This document shows, piece by piece, positions 44,064 through 52,873 of a stretch of 64,000 nucleotides of DNA. Source of the DNA: Bacteroidetes bacterium QS_9_68_14. Its GTDB lineage: Bacteria; Bacteroidota; Rhodothermia; Rhodothermales; Salinibacteraceae. Each line of letters starts with the position of its first letter. Position 1 is the first letter of the stretch. Below the pieces are notes generated by a model, which saw only the letters and a program-made list of their open reading frames with translations, was not told where the DNA came from and made no database searches. The position numbers and the translations under genes were made by a program. The DNA lies in contig PXTT01000003.1 in NCBI GenBank assembly GCA_003022535.1, positions 1-64,000 on the forward strand. The letters run 5' to 3'.

Positions 44064-44471
44064 ATGTACGCCATCGTCGACATCTCTGACAAACAGTTCA
44101 AGGTGCGCGACGGCGAGACGCTCTACGTGCCGCACCAGCCGGAGGCCGAAGCAGGCGACGCCCTGACCTTCGAGCGCGTCCTGCTCGTCTCCGACGGCGA
44201 CGGGGATGTGACGGTCGGCACGCCGACAGTCGAGGACGCCTCCGTGACTGCGCGCGTCACCGAACACGTCAAGGACGACAAGGTGATCGTCTTCAAGAAG
44301 AAGCGGCGCAAGCGCTACCGCAAGAAGAAAGGCCACCGCCAGCAGTACACACAGATCCAGGTCGAGGACCTCTCGGTAAACGGCCACGCCGACGGCAGCG
44401 GCAACGCGAGTACCGAGAGCGACGGCGACGCAGGGGAAGACGACTCCCCCGATGAAAACGATGAGGCGTAA
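44064..44471 (+). CDS. rplU: 50S ribosomal protein L21 with acidic C-terminal extension
   Basis: [44 protein letters not shown]...[27 protein letters not shown] then acidic tail. Confidence 0.96.
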   Translation: MYAIVDISDKQFKVRDGETLYVPHQPEAEAGDALTFERVLLVSDGDGDVTVGTPTVEDASVTARVTEHVKDDKVIVFKKKRRKRYRKKKGHRQQYTQIQVEDLSVNGHADGSGNASTESDGDAGEDDSPDENDEA

Positions 44472-44520
44472 CCTCCGGCACACGTCCTTCTCCTTTCCTC
44501 CTCCCCCCTCCAGCAGACCA

Positions 44521-44778
44521 ATGGCTCACAAGAAAGGCATGGGGTCCACCCAGAACGGGCGCGACTCCAACCCCAACTACCTCGGCGTCAAAGCCTACGG
44601 CGGCGAGTTCGTCAAGGCCGGCTCGATCATCGTGCGCCAGCGCGGGACGCAGTTCCACCCCGGCCAGAACGTCGGGCGCGGGGGCGACGACACGCTCTTC
44701 GCCAAGTCGCACGGCGAGGTGCAGTTTCAGCGCAGCCAGGGCCGCCGCAAGTACGTCCACGTTGTGCCGGATGCGTAG
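44521..44778 (+). CDS. rpmA: 50S ribosomal protein L27
   Basis: [61 protein letters not shown]. Confidence 0.98.
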   Translation: MAHKKGMGSTQNGRDSNPNYLGVKAYGGEFVKAGSIIVRQRGTQFHPGQNVGRGGDDTLFAKSHGEVQFQRSQGRRKYVHVVPDA

Positions 44779-44892
44779 GGCGGCAGGCCATGGACGGCGG
44801 AGGCGGTCTTTCAGTCCGCTGTCGGTCTGGCCGACTGACGGAGGCCGTTCGCGCGTCCAGACGCGTCGCTCCTCTACGGTTTTTCGGGAGAG

Positions 44893-44919
44893 GCCCTCGC
44901 CTCGCTGGCGGGGCTTTTT
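44893..44919 (+). terminator. rho-independent terminator after rplU-rpmA
   Basis: GCCC(t)CGCC-tcgct-GGCGGGGC followed by TTTTT. Confidence 0.7.
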
Positions 44920-44991
44920 CTGTTTCGGCGTGGCTGCCTCACCAGAACACCGGCAACGCGCCGGCGGTCCACGGTCCGCCGCCTGCCGTCC

Positions 44992-45537
44992 TCAAAGCCC
45001 CGCTTTGTCGCGCGGCAGCCACGCCCAGTCGAGCGTGGCGCGGATCGGCTCCCGGCCACCCTCATCAGTCACCGTGACGGGCGCCTCGACCGTGCCAATG
45101 GGGCCTGCGCGGATGCGCTGGACCTCCTCTACCGAGAGCGTGGCCACGGCCCGCAGGGCGCCCTCGGCGCGGTGCTCGAAGTCCACCCCCAGCGCGCGCA
45201 GAACCGGCACGCTGCCGCCGGGCACGTTCTGCGCCACGATCAGTCCGGTGGCCGTCTCCGCCAGGAGCGTGAGCGCCGCCGCGTGCGTCCCGCCGACATG
45301 ATTTTGCGTAGCGCGCCCCGGGGCGAGCGTCACGGCCACGCGCGTGGGACGCAGCAGGTCTACGCCCAGCCCGGCGGTGCCGGCGAAGGGAATGGCCTCG
45401 CCCACATCGCGGGTAAGCAGGCGCCGCCGCTCCGCCGGCCCGCGCCCCGCGTGATCCCGCGCGATGCGGGCGAAGACATTATCCGGCGCGTCGGCCAGCA
45501 GGTCGCCGGTCGGCGCATCATCGGCGGGTTCGTTCAT
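44992..45537 (-). CDS. hotdog-fold thioesterase-like / DUF4442-type protein
   Basis: VAVTLAPGRATQNHVGGTHAAALTLLAETATGLIVAQNV...; hotdog-like NHxG...HAA pattern. Confidence 0.75.
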   Translation of the reverse strand: MNEPADDAPTGDLLADAPDNVFARIARDHAGRGPAERRRLLTRDVGEAIPFAGTAGLGVDLLRPTRVAVTLAPGRATQNHVGGTHAAALTLLAETATGLIVAQNVPGGSVPVLRALGVDFEHRAEGALRAVATLSVEEVQRIRAGPIGTVEAPVTVTDEGGREPIRATLDWAWLPRDKAGL

Positions 45538-45660
45538 CGGCAGGCGCGTGGCTATCTTTTTCCGAAACCGTCTGCGACAAGAAAACCCCCACGCCCCCGC
45601 GCTGTTCGCAACGCGAGCAAGTGCTCTCGGGGGGCTCTCCCAACTCTCCGTCCCCGAATC

Positions 45661-46926
45661 GTGAACCTGCGCGACCGCTACGCGATACCGACCGACGACG
45701 ACGGCCACGAGGTCGTCGAGCTGCGCGCGTTCACGCACGGCCTCATGCCGCAGACCGTGCCGGCGATGATGGAACGCTTCTGCCGCGACTGGCAGGAGCG
45801 TGGCGTGGACGCCTGGAACGCCGTCGAGACGCGCTGGGTGGGTAGCGAGACGAACGAGGAGGGCGAAGACGGGGAAACCGGCTGGTGGCGGCTGCCGGAG
45901 CTTCTGGGCGACCGCTTCGTCGCGCCGCTCCTGGGAGCGCCGGCGGGCACGTGCCTCTGGCAGCCCAGCGTGCACCATGCCGTCCAGCACCTGCTCTCGG
46001 CGCCGGAGGTGTTCGCGGAGGACCGGCGCGAGGTCGTCGTGACCGAGAATGCGTTTCCCTCCGTCCTCCACAGCGTGCAGCGGTGGAAAGACCTGCTGGG
46101 GCTCTCGCTCACGGTCGTCCCCGCCGGCGCAGACGGCTTCGTAGACCGCGAGGCCGTGCTGGACACCCTCGGCCCAGAGACGGCGCTGGTGGCGCTCAGC
46201 CACGTCGGCTTCACCACCGGCGAGCGCCTGCCGGATTCTTTTCTGACAAAAGTGGCCGCGCGCACCCACCGGGCCGGCGGCCTCTTCGTGCTCGACGGCT
46301 ACCACGCCGCCGCCTCGATGCCCGTGCAGGTGGAAGAGCTGGGGGCGGACCTCTACCTCGGCGGGCTGCTCAAAGAAGGCTCCGGGTCTGCCGGCAACGC
46401 CTTCGTCTACGTGCGCGAAGGGGTGGAGCTCACGCCACGCCTCACCGGCTGGTTCGGCAACGCCGCGCCCTTCGCCTTTCAGCAACGCCCGGAGCCGCAC
46501 CCCGACGTGCGCCGCCGCTTCCTGGGCGGCACTACGCCCGTCGCCTCGATGTATCACGCCGTCGAAGGCGTCCGGATTTTGCTGGAGGCAGGGCTCGATG
46601 CGGTGCGCGCCGACTCCCTCGAGAAGACCGCCCGCGGCATCGCCCGCGCGGAGGCGGCGGGCCTGCCTCTCCGCTCCCCGCGCGCAGCAGAGCAGCGGGG
46701 CGCGATGCTCATTCTCGAAGTCGAGGCTGCCGACCGGCTCTGCGCGTGGCTCAAAGCGCGCGGCGTCTACACCGACAGCCGCCAGGGACGCTTTCTGCGC
46801 ATGGCCCCGTTCGTGTGGAACAGCGAGGCGGAGGTCGAGCGCGCCTTCGACCTGGTCGCAGAGGCGGATCGCACCGGCGCGCACCACAAGGCCCCGCTGC
46901 CCGAAACGGGCGGGCCGGTGACGTGA
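45661..46926 (+). CDS. kynureninase-like PLP-dependent aminotransferase class V
   Basis: GLMPQTVPAMMERFCRDWQERGVDAWN...VALSHVGFTTGERL...FVLDGYHAAASMPVQVEELGADLYLGGLLKEGSGSAGNAFVYVREG; GTG start. Confidence 0.85.
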   Translation: MNLRDRYAIPTDDDGHEVVELRAFTHGLMPQTVPAMMERFCRDWQERGVDAWNAVETRWVGSETNEEGEDGETGWWRLPELLGDRFVAPLLGAPAGTCLWQPSVHHAVQHLLSAPEVFAEDRREVVVTENAFPSVLHSVQRWKDLLGLSLTVVPAGADGFVDREAVLDTLGPETALVALSHVGFTTGERLPDSFLTKVAARTHRAGGLFVLDGYHAAASMPVQVEELGADLYLGGLLKEGSGSAGNAFVYVREGVELTPRLTGWFGNAAPFAFQQRPEPHPDVRRRFLGGTTPVASMYHAVEGVRILLEAGLDAVRADSLEKTARGIARAEAAGLPLRSPRAAEQRGAMLILEVEAADRLCAWLKARGVYTDSRQGRFLRMAPFVWNSEAEVERAFDLVAEADRTGAHHKAPLPETGGPVT

Positions 46927-46959
46927 GGAGCCCGAGATCTCGCCTCGACCTTTGCCGCC

Positions 46960-47490
46960 CTACCGCCGCAACCGTTTCCCGATGGCGCGCGCCAGTAGAA
47001 AAGCCGGCACGGTGACGGCCCCCTCGCGCGCCAGGGCCTCCACGTTCGAGCGGTTCAGGAGCCCTTTCCAGAAGCCGTGCTTCTTGCTGTGAGAGAGGAT
47101 CGTCTTGAACCAGCGGCGCGTCGAGGCGTGGCGGCGCTCCGAGACCGGCCACCAGACGGGCAGGCCGTCTTCCGGCTCTTTGCCAAAGTAGTCGAGCGCC
47201 ACGTGCGAGCCGTAGGCGGCGGTCGCCTGCAGGAAGCGTGGCCCGAACCGACGCCCGCGCGCCTTCGCCAAGCCCCCCGCCAGCACGCCCGCCACGAGGG
47301 CCGCCCCGAAGCTGTGCGAGACGCGCCCGTGCGCGGCGCCGGGGTGGCGGCGGGTAAGCACGCCGGGCAGCATGTCGAGGTCGGCGGCGTTGGCCATGAG
47401 CATGGCCTGCCGGCGCACCCGGCCCTCGCGATACTGAAAAAGCTCGGCCACGGCGAGGCCGGCGAGGGTATGCCCGAGCGGAGACGGCAC
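46960..47490 (-). CDS. membrane-bound metal-dependent hydrolase (YdjM/DUF457-like)
   Basis: MPSPLGHTLAGLAVAELFQ...ADLDMLPGVL...HGRVSHSFGAALVAGVLAG...SHVALDYFGKEPEDG. Confidence 0.82.
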   Translation of the reverse strand: MPSPLGHTLAGLAVAELFQYREGRVRRQAMLMANAADLDMLPGVLTRRHPGAAHGRVSHSFGAALVAGVLAGGLAKARGRRFGPRFLQATAAYGSHVALDYFGKEPEDGLPVWWPVSERRHASTRRWFKTILSHSKKHGFWKGLLNRSNVEALAREGAVTVPAFLLARAIGKRLRR

Positions 47491-47523
47491 GGCGGTTTGA
47501 GGGTTGGGATGGCGGATAGGCCC

Positions 47524-48528
47524 TCACGCGCCGGGCGGAGTGGTGATGTCACCCCCGGTCTCGCGCACGGCGCCGCGCGGGCCGTCGTCGCGTTGCTGCT
47601 GGTGCGTGGTCTGGCGACGCCTCTTTTCGTTTTCCGCGTCCCCTCTTTCCACAAGCGAAGCGGGGTCGAGGTTAAAAAAGTTGTGGAGGGCGTCATAGAG
47701 GGCGGCGTGGCGGCGCTGCATCGAGGCGGGGCGCTCGAAGAAGGCTTCCACCGCCACCGCGAAGAACTCCGAGGGCGCGCTGGCGGCGTAGTCACGCAGC
47801 ATCGAGTCGCCCCGCCGGATGCGCGCGGTCTCGCGGCGCACCAGGTCGCGCCACGCGCCCTCCGAGGCGGGAGCCATAAGTGAGGGCACTCCGTCGGCCC
47901 CCTCGTTCTGGAAGTCGAATAGGTGCGCCAGCTCGTGCAGCACCACGTTCTGCCCGTCGCCCGGGTCGGCCCAGCTGTTTCGCACGGCGCGGGCGCTCAG
48001 CAAAACCGGCCCCTGCTGGTGGGCCATGCCGTCGAACGCGGCGTAATCGCCGCCGTGGTAGTCGTCATCGAAGGCGCCGGGGTAGAAGAGCACCGAGCGG
48101 CCCGCCCCGCGCAGCTCCCAGCCGGGGCGCCCGTGCAGCATCAGCGCCGCGCCGGCGGCCACTGCAAGACGCAGCTCGTCGTCTACGGCCACGCCGTCCA
48201 CCCCCTCGAAGGTGTGCTCGCCCAGGAAGAACTGCACGTCGCGCTCGAAGCGACGCCGCCCTCCCTCATCCAGCCCGGCATAGAAGGGCACGTGCCGTTG
48301 CAGCCAGCGTTGCCGCCGCGGGGCGAGCGCGCGCCGGGCGACCCGCCAGCGCTGCCACGGGCCGCGCAGGCGTAGGAGCATCACGGCCGCCCCCAGCGCC
48401 AGGCCGATGCCCGTCCCCGCGAGCCCCCCCAGCGCCTGCACCGCGACGAAGCCCACCGCGCCCCCTCCGATTACGGCGAGGAGCGCGCCGAACACCAGCG
48501 ACGACGGCTCGGCGATGCGCATGGGCAC
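47524..48528 (-). CDS. mtfA: MtfA-family zinc-dependent peptidase
   Basis: RWLQRHVPFYAGLDEGGRRRFERDVQFFLGEHTFEGV...GQNVVLHELAHLFDFQNEGADGVPSL...SEFFAVAVEAFFERP. Confidence 0.92.
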   Translation of the reverse strand: MPMRIAEPSSLVFGALLAVIGGGAVGFVAVQALGGLAGTGIGLALGAAVMLLRLRGPWQRWRVARRALAPRRQRWLQRHVPFYAGLDEGGRRRFERDVQFFLGEHTFEGVDGVAVDDELRLAVAAGAALMLHGRPGWELRGAGRSVLFYPGAFDDDYHGGDYAAFDGMAHQQGPVLLSARAVRNSWADPGDGQNVVLHELAHLFDFQNEGADGVPSLMAPASEGAWRDLVRRETARIRRGDSMLRDYAASAPSEFFAVAVEAFFERPASMQRRHAALYDALHNFFNLDPASLVERGDAENEKRRRQTTHQQQRDDGPRGAVRETGGDITTPPGA

Positions 48529-48792
48529 GGGCGGAAGCGGGCGACAGAGCAGAAGTTCACAATCCGGAAGACCGCCAAAAGTTCGGCCCCTGACGCGTGC
48601 TACAGGCCGTTAAGGCGAGACGAAACGCCGGAGAAATACGCCGCGGGGCGCGGCGCGCCCGTTCCCGAGGGCCGAACATCCGCCCCGTTTTCCGTATTAT
48701 AACGGATCGTGTCGCGAGCAGCCCGGCTCGCTCAGCGCGCAACTCCGCCGCTCTTTTTTTCCGACAATGCTCCGCCGAGGGCCTTTTTCCGC

Positions 48793-50928
48793 ATGGGCAC
48801 GATGACAAAAATTCGCAACCGCGCCGGCAGCATCCTGATCACCGTGCTGGCGATTGCCTTCGGCGGCCTCTGGATGCTTCAGGACACCGGCGTCTTCGAC
48901 GCCGTGAGCGGAGGAGGAGCGCAGCGTGGCGAGGGCATCATCACGGTGGACGGCGACGCGATTCGCTCGCAGACGTACAGCCAGGCGGTCGACCAGCAGG
49001 TACAGATGCTCCAGGGTCAGGGCCAGGAGGTGACGCCGCAGCAACGCGACCAGATCGGCGACCGGGTGTACGACCGGCTCGTCAACGCGCGTCTGCAGAA
49101 AGCCGAGATGGACCGCCTCGGCATCACCGTCACCGCCCGGGAGGTCGAGCAGGCGGTGCTGGGGCCCAACCCCGACCCGCGCGTGAAGCAGGCGCTGCGC
49201 TCGCTCATCCCGGCGCAGCAGCTCCCGCAGGACGGGCAGATCGACCAGCAGTTCATCAACACCGTTCTCGGGCAGCAGCAGTTCGAGCCGGTCGTCCAGC
49301 GGCTCGAGCAGTTCATGCGTCGCCAGATCCGCAACCGCAAGCTCACGGCGTTGCTCGGCGCGACGGTGCACGTCTCCCGCGAGGACGTGCAGGACCACCA
49401 CCGCCGCCAGAACCGATCGGTCGACACGCGCTACGTGGCGCTCCCGTATGCGCAGGTGTCCGACAGCGCGGTCTCTGCCAGCGCGAGCGAGGTCGAGAGC
49501 TACTACGAGGAGCACAAGGAGGAAGAATACCGCCGTCCCAAGACCTACCGCGTGCAGTACATCACGCGCCCCAAGCAAGCCACCGCCGAGGACACCGCCT
49601 CCGTGACCAGCGAGCTGGAGAAGCTGCGCCCCCGCTTCGCCCAAACGGAGAACGACTCGCTCTTCCTGGCGCAGAACGGCTCCGAGGGATCCTACTCGAG
49701 CGCGTACCGCTCCGCCACGGCGCTGGACTCGGCCATTGCGGAGGCGGTGTTCCCCAACCCCGACACCGGTGAGATCATCGGGCCGATCTTCGCAGGCCAG
49801 CAGGCGCACCTGGTGAAAGTCACCGGCACGCGCCCCGCCGAGCAGCCGGCTGTGCGGGCGCGCCATATTCTCATTCGCGGGGACGGCGAGGAGGCCCTCC
49901 AGCAGCTCCGCCAGATCAAAGAGCGCATCGCCGGCGGGCAGATGCGTTTCGCCGCTGCGGCGCGGCAGTATTCGGAGGACCCCGGCAGCGCATCGCAGGG
50001 CGGGTCGCTCGGCTGGTTCGGGCGTGGCCAGATGCAGCCGGCCTTTGAGGAGGCCGCTTTTAGCGCCACGCCGGGCCAGCTCGTCGGGCCCGTGCAGACG
50101 AGCTATGGCTCCCACCTCATCAAAGTCGAGGCGCGCGCTGACGAGCAGGTGCAGATCGCCGACTTGGCACGGGGGCTCCGCCCTTCGGTGGCCACCCTCA
50201 GCGAGACGGAGGAGCAGATGCGCGACGTCTCGGTCTTTGCCGAGGAGGAAGGCGACTTCGCCGGCCAGGCCGAGCGCGCGGGGCTGAGCGTGCAGACGGC
50301 TACGGCCACCGCCAGCGAGGACGGCGAGCTCCCGCTGGCGCCCATCGCAGGGCTGGGCCCGAGCCAGCGCATCAAGGCCTTCCTCGAGGAGGCGGAGGCC
50401 GGCGCCACCAGCGACGTGGTTGAGCTCGACGACCGGTTCGTCGTCCTGAACGTGACGGAGACCACACCGGAAGGCTTTCGCCCGCTCGACGAGGTGCGTA
50501 GCCAGGTGCGCACGCAAGTCCTCCGCCAGAAGAAGCAAGACGTGCAGACGCGCAAGCTACGGCAGGCTCTCGACGGGGCCAGCGGCGACCTCGACCGGCT
50601 GGCTCGCGCCGTGGGCACCGTCGCGCGAGCGAAGAGCGACGTGGCCTTTGACACGCGCACCATCCCGGCCCTGGGGACCGACCCGAAGTTCGTAGGCACG
50701 GCCTTGGGCCTGCAGGACGGCCAGACCTCCGGCGTGGTGGCTGGGGAGAACGGCGCCTTCGTCGTGAAGGCCACGCGCGTGAGCGAGCCGCCGGAGCTGA
50801 CGGAGCAGCGTCGCCAGCAGCTTCACGACCAGCTTCTGCAGCAGAAGAAGCAGCAGGTGCGCCAGAAGTGGCTGGCGGGCCTGCGCGAGGACGCCACCAT
50901 CCAGGACAACCGCGCGCAGTACCAGTAG
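48793..50928 (+). CDS. SurA/PpiD-like periplasmic peptidylprolyl isomerase
   Basis: N-terminal TM anchor then SurA-like N domain; parvulin motif VRARHILIRGDGEEALQQLRQIKERIAGGQMRFAAAARQYSEDPGSASQGGSLGWFGRGQMQPAFEEAAF. Confidence 0.95.
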   Translation: MGTMTKIRNRAGSILITVLAIAFGGLWMLQDTGVFDAVSGGGAQRGEGIITVDGDAIRSQTYSQAVDQQVQMLQGQGQEVTPQQRDQIGDRVYDRLVNARLQKAEMDRLGITVTAREVEQAVLGPNPDPRVKQALRSLIPAQQLPQDGQIDQQFINTVLGQQQFEPVVQRLEQFMRRQIRNRKLTALLGATVHVSREDVQDHHRRQNRSVDTRYVALPYAQVSDSAVSASASEVESYYEEHKEEEYRRPKTYRVQYITRPKQATAEDTASVTSELEKLRPRFAQTENDSLFLAQNGSEGSYSSAYRSATALDSAIAEAVFPNPDTGEIIGPIFAGQQAHLVKVTGTRPAEQPAVRARHILIRGDGEEALQQLRQIKERIAGGQMRFAAAARQYSEDPGSASQGGSLGWFGRGQMQPAFEEAAFSATPGQLVGPVQTSYGSHLIKVEARADEQVQIADLARGLRPSVATLSETEEQMRDVSVFAEEEGDFAGQAERAGLSVQTATATASEDGELPLAPIAGLGPSQRIKAFLEEAEAGATSDVVELDDRFVVLNVTETTPEGFRPLDEVRSQVRTQVLRQKKQDVQTRKLRQALDGASGDLDRLARAVGTVARAKSDVAFDTRTIPALGTDPKFVGTALGLQDGQTSGVVAGENGAFVVKATRVSEPPELTEQRRQQLHDQLLQQKKQQVRQKWLAGLREDATIQDNRAQYQ

Positions 50929-50960
50929 CTCTTTCGGCGCTTCCCGGAAAGCCTGCTCTC

Positions 50961-51092
50961 ATGCCACGCGTCCCCGTTGCGCTTCTTCTCGCGTTGCTGC
51001 TCGCAGCGCCCGCTTCGGCACAGAGCGACGGCGAGGCGGGGGCGGCCTACGTCTTCGAGCGTGACGGCACGGACTGGTCGCTGGCGCAGTAA
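50961..51092 (+). pseudogene. truncated FG-GAP-repeat secreted protein remnant
   Basis: MPRVPVALLLALLLAAPASAQSDGEAGAAYVFERDGTDWSLAQ*: signal peptide fused to part of one FG-GAP-like blade (GAAYVFERDGTDW) then stop. Confidence 0.55.
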
Positions 51093-51137
51093 ACCAAACC
51101 ACAAAGCTTGTTCAGAACCCCTGCATGACAAGATCCT

Positions 51138-51782
51138 ATGACGCGAAGCCTTCGCGGAGCAACGATTGCTTTCGCAATTTTCACCGTCGGTTTGGCGCTT
51201 CCAGCCCTAAGCCTCGCGCAGCAAACCGGGAAACCGCTACCCACCCTGGCCGAGGTGCGTATGGCACTGCTGCATGGGGTACTCCCGCCTGCGTGTCCAG
51301 CGACGGCGGTTCGGGAGCCGTGCTCGGCGGCGCGTGGCACACCCCGCCGCAGCGTATTTCTTTTCGACCAGTCCTCTCACAAAGTTGCGCCGCCTCCTGA
51401 CTCTTCGGAAGCTCCTGCCGCGAAGTGGCTTGCCCTGGGCGGCCTGGCCGGGGGCGTGAGCGGAGCCGCTGTCGGCGGCGGCATCGGGCACCTGCTGCTC
51501 GACGGAGGAGATGTCTTTATTCCAGGGGGCCTAATCATGGGCACGGGCGTCGGCCTGGGAATCGGCGAGCCGCTCGGGGTGCATCTCGCCAACGGGCGGC
51601 GCGGCAACTACTTTACCAATGTTCTCGTTTCCACGGGAGTCTTGGGCATCAGCAGCGCGCTCGTGTGGGGCGTCGCGTCTCGTCTGGAGGCGGGCGACGC
51701 AGGCATCGTACTGGGCGGCAGCCTGCTGACCGCCATATACATCGGCACGAGTATCGGTATTGAGCGCGTTACGGCGCGTTGA
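51138..51782 (+). CDS. hypothetical secreted/membrane protein, Gly-rich TM segments
   Basis: Signal peptide RGATIAFAIFTVGLALPALSLAQQ and hydrophobic Gly-rich helices. Confidence 0.6.
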   Translation: MTRSLRGATIAFAIFTVGLALPALSLAQQTGKPLPTLAEVRMALLHGVLPPACPATAVREPCSAARGTPRRSVFLFDQSSHKVAPPPDSSEAPAAKWLALGGLAGGVSGAAVGGGIGHLLLDGGDVFIPGGLIMGTGVGLGIGEPLGVHLANGRRGNYFTNVLVSTGVLGISSALVWGVASRLEAGDAGIVLGGSLLTAIYIGTSIGIERVTAR

Positions 51783-51864
51783 TTCAGTCCATCGAGCCTG
51801 GCCCCTCGGAGCGCCACCGGTCCTACTGAAGAAAGCGAGCGTGTCTGCACTTTCTCGCCCTTCT

Positions 51865-52721
51865 TCAGAAACGCACCTCCACCGTGCCCTGAAACGTCGC
51901 CTCCGCCGGGCCTTCAAGATAGAGGTCCTCGATAGACGCGTTGCCAGCATCGCCTGCGCCGCCGCCCGCCGCGCGAAAGCCCACGCGCAACTCCCCGCCC
52001 GGCATCTCGATGGCCACGGGCGGGGCGACCACGCGCCCGGTGCGCCACGCGACCACCGCCGCCGCCAGCGCCCCGGTGCCGCAGGCACGCGTCTCGCTCT
52101 CCACCCCCTTCTCGAAGGTGCGCACGTTCAGGCGCGCCTCCCGCTCCGCGCTGCCCGGGATCTCAACCTCCACGACGTTCGCGTTGGCCCCCTCGGGCGC
52201 GAATGCCGCGTCGCCGCGAATGCGCGGGCCCCACTCGGCCACGGGCGTGGCCGCGGCGTCTTCGACGAAGCAGACGGCGTGCTCGGTGCCGGTGTTGACG
52301 AAGGAGACCGGCCCCGGCAACGCGTCGGCCAGCCCCTCGGTGCGGAGCGTGGCCGCCTCGATGAAGCCGTGCGGCGGCGCGGCGTAGAAGCGGACGGGCG
52401 CGTCCGGGTCGGCGGGCACGGTCGCGCGGTGCGTCCCCGCGTCAACCGCGCGAGACAACGCGCCCCGTTGCCGCAGAGGCCCGCCGGCGAGCCGTCGGCG
52501 TTGCGATAGCGCATCCGGAAGTGGGGGCCGCTCGCGTCCGGCGCGTCGAGCGCCAGCACCCCATCGGCGCCGATCCCGGTACGGCGCGGGCAGAAGCGGC
52601 GCGCGAAGGCCGCCAGCTCCTCGGCGGTGAGGCGCAGGGAGCGGTTGTCCAGAACGATGAAGTCGTTGCCCGCCCCGTTCATCTTGGTGAAGGAGACGGC
52701 GAGCGGTTTCTTTTCGGGCAT
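51865..52721 (-). pseudogene. dapF: diaminopimelate epimerase, frameshifted/internally deleted
   Basis: N-terminal MPEKKPLAVSFTKMNGAGNDFIVLDNRS...RYRNADGSPAGLCGNGARCLAR in one frame; C-terminal DAGTHRATVPADPDAPVRFYAAPP...FVNTGTEHAVCFVED...ETRACGTGALAAAVVAW in another. Confidence 0.8.
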
Positions 52722-52873
52722 GGGAGCGTGGGGGAAAGAGAGACGCGGGAGCGGCATCGGGGCGTAGCGTTGGGGTCGCCGAGCCACGCGCCCGGGCGCA
52801 GTCACGGCTTCTCCTGCTCGGCTGCGCTCGGCTGTTCCTCAGCGCGGCTGCTCTGTGCTTCCGCGCTCTCCTC

